64,000 nucleotides of DNA from contig NZ_JOCB01000024.1 in NCBI RefSeq assembly GCF_000718775.1, positions 18,452-82,451 on the forward strand. Direction: 5' to 3'. Below the pieces are notes generated by a model, which did not search any database, was not told where the DNA came from, and saw only the letters and a program-made list of their open reading frames with translations. Source of the stretch: Streptomyces sp. NRRL S-31 (lineage in GTDB: Bacteria; Actinomycetota; Actinomycetes; Streptomycetales; Streptomycetaceae). A program made the position numbers and the translations under genes. Positions 33,578-41,988 of the stretch are shown here, in pieces. Each line of letters starts with the position of its first letter. Position 1 is the stretch's first letter.

Positions 33578-34411
33578 TCAGCTGCCCGCGTACTCGGCCC
33601 GCACGAGCCAGCTGCGGGCCACGCCCGGGCGGTCGCGCGGCTGCACCTCGTACGGCCACCGGCCCTGGCCGGCGCCGGGTTCGCCGGGCTCGCGCAGGTC
33701 CCGCACCTTCCAGCCCGAGGCGGCCAGGAAGTCCTCCGGCGCGTCGGTCCCGAACAGCCACGGTGTGCCGTCGGCCTTCAGCCCCTTGAGGAACGCCTGG
33801 GAGAACGGGCTGCGCAGCAGCGCCCTGCTCACGAAGTCCACGGCCAGCCGGCTGCCGGGGGCGGAGGCCGAGCCCAGGGTGCGCAGCAGGTGGACCACCT
33901 GCTCCTCGGTGAGGAAGAACATCAGTCCCTCGGCGATCCACAGCGTCGGCCTGGCCGGGTCGAAGCCGGCCTGCCGCAGCGCGGGCAGCCAGTCCCCGGC
34001 GAGGTCGGCCTTCACCTCCACGCGTTCGACGGCGGCCCTGGCGTCCAGCCGTGCGAGGCGGTCGCGCTTCTCCTCGACGAGGGCCTGGTGGTCGATCTCG
34101 TACACCGTCGTGCCCGCCGGCCATGTCAGGCGGAACGCCCGGGTGTCCATTCCGGCGGCCACCAGGACCACCTGCCGCACGTCGCCCTCCCGCAGCACGG
34201 CGTCGACGCTGTCGTCGAAGTACCTGGTGCGTATCGCGATGAACGGGATCAGACCGCCACCGCCGTACTTGTCGAGCAGTTCGAAGCCGCGCGGCGCGGC
34301 GAGTGCGCGCGCGAACCGGTCCTCGAACAGGGCGTCCCCGGCGCGCTCCGACTCCAGGGCGCGGGCGGCCGCCGTCCACTGGGCCGTATACGAAACAGCT
34401 TCCACGTCCAC
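33578..34411 (-). CDS. SAM-dependent methyltransferase (PPM1/LCMT-like family)
   Basis: Methyltransferase of 277 residues of the actinobacterial family related to leucine carboxyl methyltransferases. It has VSYTAQWTAAARALESERAG, RTRYFDDSV, the SAM motif VVLVAAGMDTRAFRL, YEIDHQALVEEK and WIAEGLMFFLTEEQV. The usual targets are carboxylates or hydroxyls. Starts: GTG at 34411, or a second GTG at 34405 with better spacing from GGGAGG. It lies between ACP2 (15 bases) and KAS III, and may esterify a pathway acid; the substrate is unknown. Confidence 0.87.
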   Translation of the reverse strand: MDVEAVSYTAQWTAAARALESERAGDALFEDRFARALAAPRGFELLDKYGGGGLIPFIAIRTRYFDDSVDAVLREGDVRQVVLVAAGMDTRAFRLTWPAGTTVYEIDHQALVEEKRDRLARLDARAAVERVEVKADLAGDWLPALRQAGFDPARPTLWIAEGLMFFLTEEQVVHLLRTLGSASAPGSRLAVDFVSRALLRSPFSQAFLKGLKADGTPWLFGTDAPEDFLAASGWKVRDLREPGEPGAGQGRWPYEVQPRDRPGVARSWLVRAEYAGS

Positions 34412-34426
34412 TACCTCCCTGCGAAG

Positions 34427-34666
34427 TCAGACCGCCGCGAAAAACGCCTTCTCGATGGAGGAGAGGGTCTGGAAGTCGCGGATGTCGATGTTGTCGAAGT
34501 CGATTTCCACGCCGCTGGCGCCCTCGATCGCGTAAACGAGTTCGACGAAGGACAGCGAGTCGACCAGGCGGCTCTCGATGAGGTTCTCGTCCGGCGCGAT
34601 CTCGTCCCGTTCCGGGTGCCGGCCCAGAATCCACGAACGTATTTCCTCGATACCTGCGGAAGCCAT
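34427..34666 (-). CDS. Acyl/aminoacyl carrier protein 2
   Basis: Carrier protein of 79 residues. Ser37 in ESRLVDSLSFVEL is the phosphopantetheine site, followed by VEIDFDNIDIRDFQTLSSIE. It is more acidic than ACP1 and distinct from it. The amino acid:carrier protein ligase two genes upstream makes it the likely aminoacyl acceptor. The ATG at 34664-34666 gives full length. It is separated from the AcpS gene by 17 bases. Confidence 0.88.
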   Translation of the reverse strand: MASAGIEEIRSWILGRHPERDEIAPDENLIESRLVDSLSFVELVYAIEGASGVEIDFDNIDIRDFQTLSSIEKAFFAAV

Positions 34667-34683
34667 GTCCACCCCTTGATCGT

Positions 34684-35100
34684 TCAAGCCGATTCGAGTC
34701 GGTGTGCTTCCCCCTCCGTGGCCGTGTCGCAGAAGGCGACCGCCACGGCGAAGGGGTCGTCGTGCGCGATGCTCACTTCGATGTGCCCGACACGGGCGTC
34801 CCGTGCCAGCCGTGCGGCGCGGCCGCTCAGCCGCACCACGGGCCGCCCGCCGCTTTCCTTCAGGATTTCGATTCCGAGCCACGGCATGGGCTGCCCCACC
34901 GCGTGGAACAGTTTGAAGACGGCCTCCTTGGCGGCCAGCCGTCCGGCGATCCCCGGAATGTCCGGCCCGGTCTCCGTGAGGGAGAGCCCGAGTTCCTCCC
35001 CGGAGAGCATGCGGGGGAGGACGGGCTCCGCCTCCGGCGCCAGGAGCCGGCTCACCCGGGCGAAGGGGACCAGATCGATCCCGACTCGCCCCGGGAGCAC
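34684..35100 (-). CDS. AcpS-type 4'-phosphopantetheinyl transferase 2
   Basis: Holo-ACP synthase of 138 residues: VGIDLVPFARV at the N-terminus, RLAAKEAVFKLFH as the metal/CoA site, and VSIAHDDPFAVAVAF near the end. It is only distantly similar to the copy at 26582-26989. The GTG at 35098-35100, one base past the ligase stop, gives the normal length; upstream frame is a shadow of the ligase gene. Its place beside ACP2 suggests that it activates that carrier. Confidence 0.87.
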   Translation of the reverse strand: MLPGRVGIDLVPFARVSRLLAPEAEPVLPRMLSGEELGLSLTETGPDIPGIAGRLAAKEAVFKLFHAVGQPMPWLGIEILKESGGRPVVRLSGRAARLARDARVGHIEVSIAHDDPFAVAVAFCDTATEGEAHRLESA

Positions 35101-35101
35101 G

Positions 35102-35950
35102 TCAGGAGGCCCGGCCGGCCGCCGCCCGGACGGCCGCCAGAGCCTTCCGCGCGTCGCCGTCGTACTGGTCCAGCAGGATCGCCAGCCAGCGCTCCAGACC
35201 GAAGGCGACACAGCTGGTGTAGACGTGCTCGTCGCTGTCCTCGCGGCGGATGTTGCACCGTTCCCCGAAGAAGTTGCGGTGCGTGTTGACCGAGGCGATG
35301 GCCAGGTCGCCCGCCTGGAACTCGTACTTGACGGGGCTGAGCTTCGCCAGCAGGGCGCGTCCCCCGTCGTTCTGGAAGAACGGGTCCGTCGCGGCCACCT
35401 TGTCCAGCCCGAGGGAGAGGGCCCGGGAGAACTCCAGGATGCGCTCGGTGAACCGGGCGATGGTCTCCTGGGTGTGCTCGTAGGTGCCGAGTGCGACGAT
35501 CTCCCGCATCTGGAAGCTCAGCAGCCGGCGCAGTCCGCCGTACCGCTCCTCGTTGCGGAAGCACCGGTTGACCAGGGTGAGCAGGGTCTCGTCGGGGACG
35601 CGGGAGTTCTCGTGGAAGAGGTAGGCCCCGTAGCAGGTGGCGTGCGGGAGCCCGAGTCGCGCCCCGCGCAGGCTGCCGGGGGCGAACCCGCCGTCCGACG
35701 GCTTGCCGGAGCCCGTCTCGAGGTCGAGGGTGGCTCCCACCAGGGCCAGGTGGGGGAAGTTGGTGTAGACGTCGAACTTCTCCAGGTCGCCGACCGGGTA
35801 GACCGGCGGCGGGAGGATCTCGCGGGCGCCCTGCGCGCGTCCCCAGCCGGAGAAGACGGCGTCCAGCTCCTTCAGGAGGTCGGTCTGGTCCGGCGGGAGG
35901 ATGACCAGCGCGTCGCCGGTGCCTACGGCCTGCTGCGTGGTGGGCGGCAT
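35102..35950 (-). CDS. Amino acid:[carrier protein] ligase (aaRS-like, Bll0957 type)
   Basis: Protein of 282 residues resembling a seryl-tRNA-synthetase catalytic core without the tRNA-binding domain. Class II motif 2 is CFRNEERYGGLRRLLSFQM and motif 3 is VAFGLERWLAILL. ATCYGAYLFHE and ERCNIRRED hold Cys residues where related enzymes bind zinc. Characterised homologues adenylate a small amino acid and transfer it to a carrier protein. ACP2 at 34427-34666 is the evident acceptor. The start overlaps the AurF-like stop (ATGA). The amino acid cannot be told from sequence; glycine or serine are guesses from family. Confidence 0.88.
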   Translation of the reverse strand: MPPTTQQAVGTGDALVILPPDQTDLLKELDAVFSGWGRAQGAREILPPPVYPVGDLEKFDVYTNFPHLALVGATLDLETGSGKPSDGGFAPGSLRGARLGLPHATCYGAYLFHENSRVPDETLLTLVNRCFRNEERYGGLRRLLSFQMREIVALGTYEHTQETIARFTERILEFSRALSLGLDKVAATDPFFQNDGGRALLAKLSPVKYEFQAGDLAIASVNTHRNFFGERCNIRREDSDEHVYTSCVAFGLERWLAILLDQYDGDARKALAAVRAAAGRAS

Positions 35951-36816
35951 CAGATGATCCCCGTCTTCTCCAGGAACTTGCCGGTCTTGCGGAAGACGCT
36001 CTGCTCGAACCGGGCGCGGGTCGGCGCCTGGAGCAGTTCCCGGCGGAGCTCCTGCGGCTTCTCCACACCCGCGTCCCGGTACACCTGCGGGTTGAAGAGC
36101 GACTCGAAGCTGTACTTCATGTAGCGCCTGATGTAGGCCGCCACATCCGCCAGTTCCCGCTCGGTCGAGTTCTTCCGGACCTCGGCGAAGAGGGCGGAGA
36201 CCAGCTCCCTGCCGAAGGCGATGTGCCGGGACTCGTCCTGGTGGTGGATCCGGTTGATGGCCCGGATCGTCTTGTGCAGGCGGGTGTCCAGGGCCATCTT
36301 GGAGTTGAAGTGGTCGACCAGCTCCTCGAAGATGAGGATGCGGGTGAACACCAGCAGGCTCTCCACGTCGGAGCGGGGTATCTCCGCGCTCGCGCCCGCG
36401 GGCTGGCGGTAGATCTTCTTCCCGTAGCGCAGGCAGAACTCCGCGAAGAACCACATGTGCTCGTTCTCCTCACCGATGAAGTGGTGGAAGAACTGGGACG
36501 GGGTCTCGAACCCCGAGGTGTGGATCCTCCTCGTCACCTCGATGAGAAGCTCTCGGATGCCGTGGACGTTGAGGCTGTAGAAGTTGATGCTCTCGTAGCG
36601 GGACAGCGCGTAGAGCTGTTCCTCCGTCATCCTTTCGGCCGCGGCCGTTCCGTAGGTGGTGGTGAGTTCGGGACTCATCCACCACATGTTCCGGGGAAGT
36701 TCTTCCGGCCACTCGAACAGCTTGTACGGATTGTAGTAATCCTCGACCGACTTCGAGCTCAGCCGCTCCAGAATATCCAGGAACCGATCATTCTGATCTA
36801 TCAGAACGCTGACCAC
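35950..36816 (-). CDS. AurF-like diiron N-oxygenase
   Basis: Ferritin-like diiron oxygenase of 288 residues, p-aminobenzoate N-oxygenase family. Iron ligands are suggested by RYESINFY, FIGEENEHMWFFAEF, FEELVDHFN and IHHQDESRHIAFG. AurF and CmlI oxidise amines to hydroxylamines and nitro groups; other members act in pathways to N-N bonded products. The start is a GTG at 36814-36816 with GGAGG nine bases before it. As first gene of the leftward row, coupled to the aminoacyl ligase, it likely N-oxygenates the carrier-bound amino acid; that is inference. Confidence 0.88.
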   Translation of the reverse strand: MVSVLIDQNDRFLDILERLSSKSVEDYYNPYKLFEWPEELPRNMWWMSPELTTTYGTAAAERMTEEQLYALSRYESINFYSLNVHGIRELLIEVTRRIHTSGFETPSQFFHHFIGEENEHMWFFAEFCLRYGKKIYRQPAGASAEIPRSDVESLLVFTRILIFEELVDHFNSKMALDTRLHKTIRAINRIHHQDESRHIAFGRELVSALFAEVRKNSTERELADVAAYIRRYMKYSFESLFNPQVYRDAGVEKPQELRRELLQAPTRARFEQSVFRKTGKFLEKTGII

Positions 36817-37458
36817 GCCGCTTGTCCTCCGAGTCCGTCCGACGCAAGTGCCCGCTGACAGGAGACTTCTTGGCATGTACCGAATATCCGGTGCCGACCA
36901 TGACCCTAGGTACGCTGGATGGCCGGGGCAATGACCGAAAGCGGACTGTCCTCGACCGGTCAGCCCGACCGCGCACGTCACAGCGGTGTTTCCGCACCGT
37001 CACGACCAGGTACCGGAGGGCCACCGCGGCGGCGAGCGGGAGGACTGCCTCACCCCTCGGGGGCCGCGCGGTCGCTCCGAGACAGGGCCGAGTTCGTCAA
37101 GTCGGAGGGGGCGTCCGTTGCCCCGCCCCTGAAGACCGGCCCCCGCGACCCCTGAGAGGTCGACACGACCAACGAGTGGGTCTTGTGGAACGACGGGACG
37201 AACGGCGGCAAGCACATCCGCGTCCGGTCGGCGGCCCTCACCGTTATGGGGACGGGTTGGCGGGTGATCGGCGGGGGCGGCCTCCGCGTCGGTGACCTGC
37301 GCAAGCGCTCAGCCGGGGAGTGTTCCGGCACCTGACCGGGTGACATGTCCGGCGACCCGTCGGGTTGCGGAACGCACGGGCTCTCGGTTGCCTCGTGAGC
37401 GGAACACAGGAGAGGTCCCGCGCGGAAGGGCCGGGCACTGCCCCGTCGAAGGAGTCGC
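36817..37458. promoter_or_regulatory. Divergent spacer between AurF-like and secreted-protein genes
   Basis: About 640 bases without a supported gene. The left 120 bases, with relatively low GC, should hold the promoter of the region C row. Around 37158-37335 one frame reads TNEWVLWNDGTNGGKHIRV and ends in a stop, but has no start codon or ribosome site; it may be a gene remnant. No operator dyad is clear. Confidence 0.4.
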
Positions 37459-37947
37459 ATGCGTTTCACATACGTGGGTGCGGTTGCCGCCCTGGCCATC
37501 GGCTCGCTCGGACTGCCGGTTCCCGCCGCCGCCCGTGACGGCTCCGATGTCAGTATCGACTCGGGGAACGCCTACCCGGGTTCCACGGTCAGGGTCAGTA
37601 CGAGCGCCTGCGACCCCGACGCGGACTACGGCAAGGGATGGTCGGAGATGGGAGGGGAATTCCACCTCTTCCAAGGCGACGAGGAGGGGGTGCTCGCCGG
37701 CGAGTTCCAGATCCCGGAGGGAGTGAGTCCGGGCAACGACACCATCACCCTGAAATGTCCGCCGCTGACCAAGGTCACGGAAACCTACCGGGTCGTCGGC
37801 CGCCCTCCGCGCGGCTCGGTCGACGCCGGCTTCGGACCGCCCGAGGACACCGGGACGGGGCGCGCGCTGAGCGGCGGGCTGCTCCTGGCGGCTGCCGCCG
37901 GGGCCGTGGTCTGGCTGCGCCGCCGCCCGAACGACGACCGGACCTGA
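37459..37947 (+). CDS. Small secreted, membrane-anchored protein (sortase neighbour)
   Basis: Protein of 162 residues with a signal peptide (VGAVAALAIGSLGLPVPAAA), a 90-residue extracellular beta-rich segment containing two Cys (SACDPDAD and LKCPPLT), a Gly/Pro linker, a C-terminal membrane segment (LLLAAAAGAVVWL) and a tail of Arg residues. There is no LPxTG motif, so it is anchored by the membrane segment. Genes of this layout often precede class F sortases in Streptomyces (recollection). Function unknown. Confidence 0.75.
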   Translation: MRFTYVGAVAALAIGSLGLPVPAAARDGSDVSIDSGNAYPGSTVRVSTSACDPDADYGKGWSEMGGEFHLFQGDEEGVLAGEFQIPEGVSPGNDTITLKCPPLTKVTETYRVVGRPPRGSVDAGFGPPEDTGTGRALSGGLLLAAAAGAVVWLRRRPNDDRT

Positions 37948-38102
37948 CCCCGGCTTTGCCGGCCGGTTCCCTCCCGTCGGCCCGTTCCCGGCCCGAGAAC
38001 GGCATCGACCGGGTGGCCGGGGCCGCCCGCCCCCCGCGGAGCCGTGCCACCCACCCGCTTCCACGCACCGCCGTACCGCCATGGGGCAGGGGCTTGATCG
38101 CG

Positions 38103-38753
38103 ATGGCACCCGGACACGACATGAGCGTCCTCCGAGAGCCGCTCGTCCACGCGATCCTCACGGCCTGCGTGATGACGGCAGGTATGGTTCCGCTGGTCGG
38201 CGGTGGGCACGGCGGGCAGCCACCACGGCCGTCGGCGGCCCAGGCCCTCGCCGCCTCCGCGGGTGCCGCACGCCCCACGGTGCATCCGCTGCCCCCCGCG
38301 GACCCGGTCCGCATCCGGATCGCCGCCATCGGCGTGAACGCCCCGATGACACCGGTGGGCCTCGATGCGGCAGGTGCGCTACGGACGCCGCCGGACGACG
38401 AACCCGACCTCGCCGGCTGGTACGGCGACGGCACGCCTCCCGGCTCGGCGGGAACCGCCATCGCCACCGGGCACGTGGACACACCCGCAGGCAGCCCCGG
38501 CGTCTTCTACGACCTCGGTTCCCTGCCCAAGGGCGCCACCATCGAGATCGACCGCGCGGACCGACGGACAGCGGTGTTCACCGTCCGCGCCGTCGAGCTC
38601 TACGACAGGCAGCGGTTCCCCAGCGAGAAGGTCTACGGCAGTTCCGGCCGGCCCGAACTCCGGCTGATCACCTGCGGCGGCGGCTACGGCGAACGCACCG
38701 GCTATCTGGCCGACGTCGTCGTCTACGCGACACTGACGGCGGTGACCACCTGA
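38103..38753 (+). CDS. Class F sortase
   Basis: Sortase of 216 residues with an N-terminal membrane anchor (VHAILTACVMTAGMVPLVG), a Pro/Ala linker and the beta-barrel catalytic domain. The active His is in IATGHVDTP, the Cys in LRLITCGGGYG, and an Arg follows in GERTGY. Class F sortases of actinobacteria are housekeeping-like and usually have no dedicated LPxTG gene beside them. Starts at 38103 or 38121 are both possible, neither with a good ribosome site. It pairs with the anchored protein 155 bases upstream and is unrelated to the flanking loci. Confidence 0.88.
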   Translation: MAPGHDMSVLREPLVHAILTACVMTAGMVPLVGGGHGGQPPRPSAAQALAASAGAARPTVHPLPPADPVRIRIAAIGVNAPMTPVGLDAAGALRTPPDDEPDLAGWYGDGTPPGSAGTAIATGHVDTPAGSPGVFYDLGSLPKGATIEIDRADRRTAVFTVRAVELYDRQRFPSEKVYGSSGRPELRLITCGGGYGERTGYLADVVVYATLTAVTT

Positions 38754-39435
38754 ACCGGCCCCCCTGGGCCCGGTGTCGTCCAGGACAGGCCCGGACGAGG
38801 TCTCGCGGGACTCACGGGCAGCCCCGTGCCAATCTCACCCATATTTCCAAAAGCCCTTGTCCAGGCTTTGAAGGTGCTATTCACACAACGCGTCCGTTCG
38901 GCTCTGCCACTGCGGGCAAGCACCACCTGCGGCTATCGCCGGTCTATGCAGATGCATAAGCGTCTTCATGGTGTGATCTAGATCACTACTGTTGTGTGCA
39001 TGTCGCCGAGGGGAGCTGGAAAAAATAAGGAAGCAAGACTTCCGCATGTTTCATTTTCCGATTCCCAGGGCCGACCGGTAACCTCGCCGCGAAAAGGGCT
39101 CTTTGTCTGGCGCTCCCAACGGGTGGAACTGCAAATCTCGAATCGTGACGGCTACGCAAGCCGAGTGCCGTCGGTAACCTTGGCCGACTTGGGCGAACTC
39201 TCCATTTGTAGTGAAGTAACGTTAATTCATGCGATGAAGCCGCACCGCCCGCCACCCCCTCGGACATGTGGGGATTCTTCGCCTGAATTGTTCGGCAAAT
39301 GAGGCGAATGCGTAAGGGACGAGTTGGAATGAGCAGACTCATCTACGTCACCACGTCGGCCCTGTGGGCTGCAATACGGCCGCTGAGCGGCTCGGCGTGC
39401 CGACTGCCGTGTCCGGTCGACGCAGGGCTTGACTG
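38754..39435. promoter_or_regulatory. Low-GC leader before the SARP gene
   Basis: About 680 bases with no supported gene. The stretch from about 38820 to 39340 is one of the least GC-rich parts of the window, with AT-rich patches such as GTGAAGTAACGTTAATTCATG (39200-39230). This composition is typical of the promoter area of a strongly regulated pathway activator. No -10/-35 pair is certain. Confidence 0.45.
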
Positions 39436-41808
39436 ATGGCGTCGGCGGCTGCCATTCGGGTCTTCGGACCCCTCTCCGTTCTGCTCAACGGACGTCACGT
39501 GGATCTGGGCCCCCCGAGGCAGCGTGCCGTGTTGGCGGTACTGCTGACCGCGATCGGCCGCGTGGTGCCGGTGCAGACCATCATGGACGGCTTGTGGGGC
39601 AGCGAACCGCCCGAGCAGGCGTTGGCGTCTCTGCACTCCTATGTGTCGAGGCTTCGCAAGCCGATATCGTCATGGCCCTTACCAGACGGTGCGCGGCTTG
39701 AGATTCAGTACAGGTCTCCCGGCTACTTGCTCGTGGCCCCGCCGGACGAGATCGACACGGCTCGGTTCGAGCACCTGGTGCACGAGGGGCTGGAAGCTGC
39801 CCGCGGCGCGAATCAGGCGCAGGCTTTCAGCGTCCTGGGATCCGCACTCGAATTCTGGACCGCTCCCCCCTTCGAGGAGTTCGCCGAATACTCGTTCGCG
39901 AGTCAGGAGGTACTCCGCTTACAGAAAATCCGTCTTACCGCCATCGAACAGCGGGCGGAAGCCGCGTTCGCCTTGGGGCGCGACGCCGACGTGTTGCCCG
40001 AACTGGAAAGCGAGGTCGACCGGAACCCGTTGGAGGAACGCCTGGTGAGCCTCCTCATGCGCGCTCAGTACCGGACTGCCCGCCAGGCTGACGCGCTCCG
40101 TACCTTCGAGCGCACCCGGCACTTGCTGGCAGAGGAACTCGGTGTCGATGCCAGCCCCCAGTTGCAACGCATGCACTGCAGTATTCTGCGGCATGATCCG
40201 TCGTTGCACCTGCCGGAGGAGGAACACGCGCGGTCGAAGGCGGAGCCCGAGATCGTCACATGCGCCGCCGAGGAGTGGGAACCGGAGACGATGCCGATCG
40301 AGAGGAAGTTTCTCGGTAGGCGGAGGGAACTCCGGAGACTGCTCGCGACAGCGTCGGCCACCCGGTCAGGAAGCGGTCGCACCACGGTGGTGGTCGGAGA
40401 AGCAGGCATCGGCAAGACGGCCCTTCTGCAACGATTCACGTCGATGGTGGGAACCGTGGGCGACGTGATCACCGTACAGTGCCCCGATGCACCGGGGATG
40501 CCCCCATACTGGCCCTGGGCCCGAATCCTCCGCCAGGCACTCAGAGTACGTCCCGCCTTGACGCGATCCTTGGCGCCTGAGACGAGACGCACCCTCGCTC
40601 GACTCGTCAGGGAGTTCTGCCCGGACTCTGCCGGGACATCTCCTCCTGACAGGGATACTCCGTTCGCCTTCGCACTCCATGACGCCATCACTGAGGCGTT
40701 GGAGATCCTGAGCCACCGTCCGGTCGTCCTTGTGCTGGAGAATTTCCACTGGGCCGATACCTCGTCCTGGGACGTTCTCCGGTTCCTGGGCGGGCAGCTG
40801 ACGAGGATGCGTTTGCATCTGGTGGTGTCCTTCCGTAGCTTCCTGGTCAGCCATGACCCTGTGCTGCGGGCCACCGTCGCGGCACTTCTTCAGCAGCCGG
40901 GAAGCGAACTCATCCGGCTCGAGGGGCTGGACCAGGCAGAAACCGCCGATCTGGCCGCGACCGTGTTACGCGAGAGCCGGGCGCCGGACGACGAGGTCTC
41001 GAAGGCTCTGTACGAACGTGCGGAGGGCAACCCGTACTTCATCCTTGAGCTGGCCAGGAACTTCTCACACGGAACGACCCCGGACGACGTGCCCGAGATG
41101 ATCCCGGACAGTATCCGCGAGGTCATCCTCGAACGCCTCGGCGCTGTCCCGCAGGAGGTGCGCTCGGTGCTCGACATGTGCTCGGTCCTGGAAGAGGGGA
41201 GCGACCCGGCCGTGTTGGCAAGAATGGTCGGTCAGGCAGGTCTCACATCAGAGGCGCTGCGCGCTGCCCGACGTGGGGACCTGCTCCGGGTGGAGACCGG
41301 GAAACAGGAGAGCATCAGGTTCAAGCACTCGTTGGTCCGGGACGTCGTAAGGCAGGAACTGTCCGAGGAGTCGGTCGCGGAGATCCATCGGCGTGCGGTG
41401 CGGTCCCTGGTGAGCCAATCGACCGACCCGGACTCGTTCGCTGCGCCCGTGACCGCCCATGCCGGCGCGGCCTTGCACCGGCTTCCCGCGGAGAACGTGC
41501 TGGTTCCGTTGATCGCCGAAGCGGATCGTCTGGCGCAGGGTTTCGCCTACGGCGATGCCCTGAGGTGCCTCGCGCTGGCATCCTCCCTGATCGAGGACCA
41601 CAGCCACGATCCCAACTACCTGGCCTTCCAGCTGGAGTTGCTCACCAGGCAAGGCGAGCTCTCCGCCGTGGTGCACGGAGCGGGCGCACCGGCGACCGTG
41701 GCTGTCCACGATCGTATCGATCACATCGTGCGGCGGTTGCACGGCCCGCTGAGGTGGCCGGTGACGATGGGTGACGGCACTGGGCAGGCCGGGGCGGACC
41801 CTCGCTGA
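39436..41808 (+). CDS. SARP-family activator with AAA/NB-ARC-like ATPase domain (Cvm7-like), three TTA codons
   Basis: Large SARP of 790 residues. An OmpR-type winged HTH (IRVFGPLSVLLNGRHVDLG ... LASLHSYVSRLRK) is followed by a BTAD domain to about 250. An ATPase domain has Walker A VVVGEAGIGKTALL near 315 and Walker B VVLVLENFHWAD near 430; the rest is helical. SARPs bind direct heptamer repeats and activate pathway genes. Cvm7 of the clavam paralogue locus has this kind of architecture. TTA codons at 39679, 39919 and 40966, all in frame, should tie translation to bldA. It is likely the activator of the clavam locus. The start ATG at 39436 lacks a strong ribosome site. Confidence 0.9.
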   Translation: MASAAAIRVFGPLSVLLNGRHVDLGPPRQRAVLAVLLTAIGRVVPVQTIMDGLWGSEPPEQALASLHSYVSRLRKPISSWPLPDGARLEIQYRSPGYLLVAPPDEIDTARFEHLVHEGLEAARGANQAQAFSVLGSALEFWTAPPFEEFAEYSFASQEVLRLQKIRLTAIEQRAEAAFALGRDADVLPELESEVDRNPLEERLVSLLMRAQYRTARQADALRTFERTRHLLAEELGVDASPQLQRMHCSILRHDPSLHLPEEEHARSKAEPEIVTCAAEEWEPETMPIERKFLGRRRELRRLLATASATRSGSGRTTVVVGEAGIGKTALLQRFTSMVGTVGDVITVQCPDAPGMPPYWPWARILRQALRVRPALTRSLAPETRRTLARLVREFCPDSAGTSPPDRDTPFAFALHDAITEALEILSHRPVVLVLENFHWADTSSWDVLRFLGGQLTRMRLHLVVSFRSFLVSHDPVLRATVAALLQQPGSELIRLEGLDQAETADLAATVLRESRAPDDEVSKALYERAEGNPYFILELARNFSHGTTPDDVPEMIPDSIREVILERLGAVPQEVRSVLDMCSVLEEGSDPAVLARMVGQAGLTSEALRAARRGDLLRVETGKQESIRFKHSLVRDVVRQELSEESVAEIHRRAVRSLVSQSTDPDSFAAPVTAHAGAALHRLPAENVLVPLIAEADRLAQGFAYGDALRCLALASSLIEDHSHDPNYLAFQLELLTRQGELSAVVHGAGAPATVAVHDRIDHIVRRLHGPLRWPVTMGDGTGQAGADPR

Positions 41809-41823
41809 GACAACGTTGTCTCA
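41806..41823. promoter_or_regulatory. 18-base perfect palindrome at the SARP stop
   Basis: TGAGACAACGTTGTCTCA is a perfect loopless palindrome that includes the SARP stop codon, 165 bases before the aminotransferase start. The lack of a loop favours a dimeric protein site over a terminator. The binding protein is unknown. Confidence 0.55.
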
Positions 41824-41988
41824 TGACATGGCGGCCCTCTCCCCTGCCGTCGCCGTCACCGTCGCGGGCGGGCCCAGCCGGGCTGCGGGCAACGGATGGG
41901 GATCCAAGGAAGGCATCCAACGGATGACAAGGGCGGACCGGAAATCTTGGATCAGCGAAGGCAATCCGCAGAACCGAGAGGACACCGC

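Noticed and set aside
35102..35950. A second seryl-tRNA synthetase
   Set aside because: At 282 residues it lacks the tRNA-binding domain and sits beside carrier protein genes; the carrier-protein ligase family explains it better.
32630..36124. A 1,164-codon plus-strand frame across region C
   Set aside because: It is antisense to KAS III, methyltransferase, ACP2, AcpS, ligase and AurF-like genes, which all have clear motifs and ribosome sites. Long antisense frames are common at this GC content.
41806..41823. Terminator of the SARP gene
   Set aside because: The palindrome has no loop and only moderate GC content, unlike the other long GC hairpins in this window.
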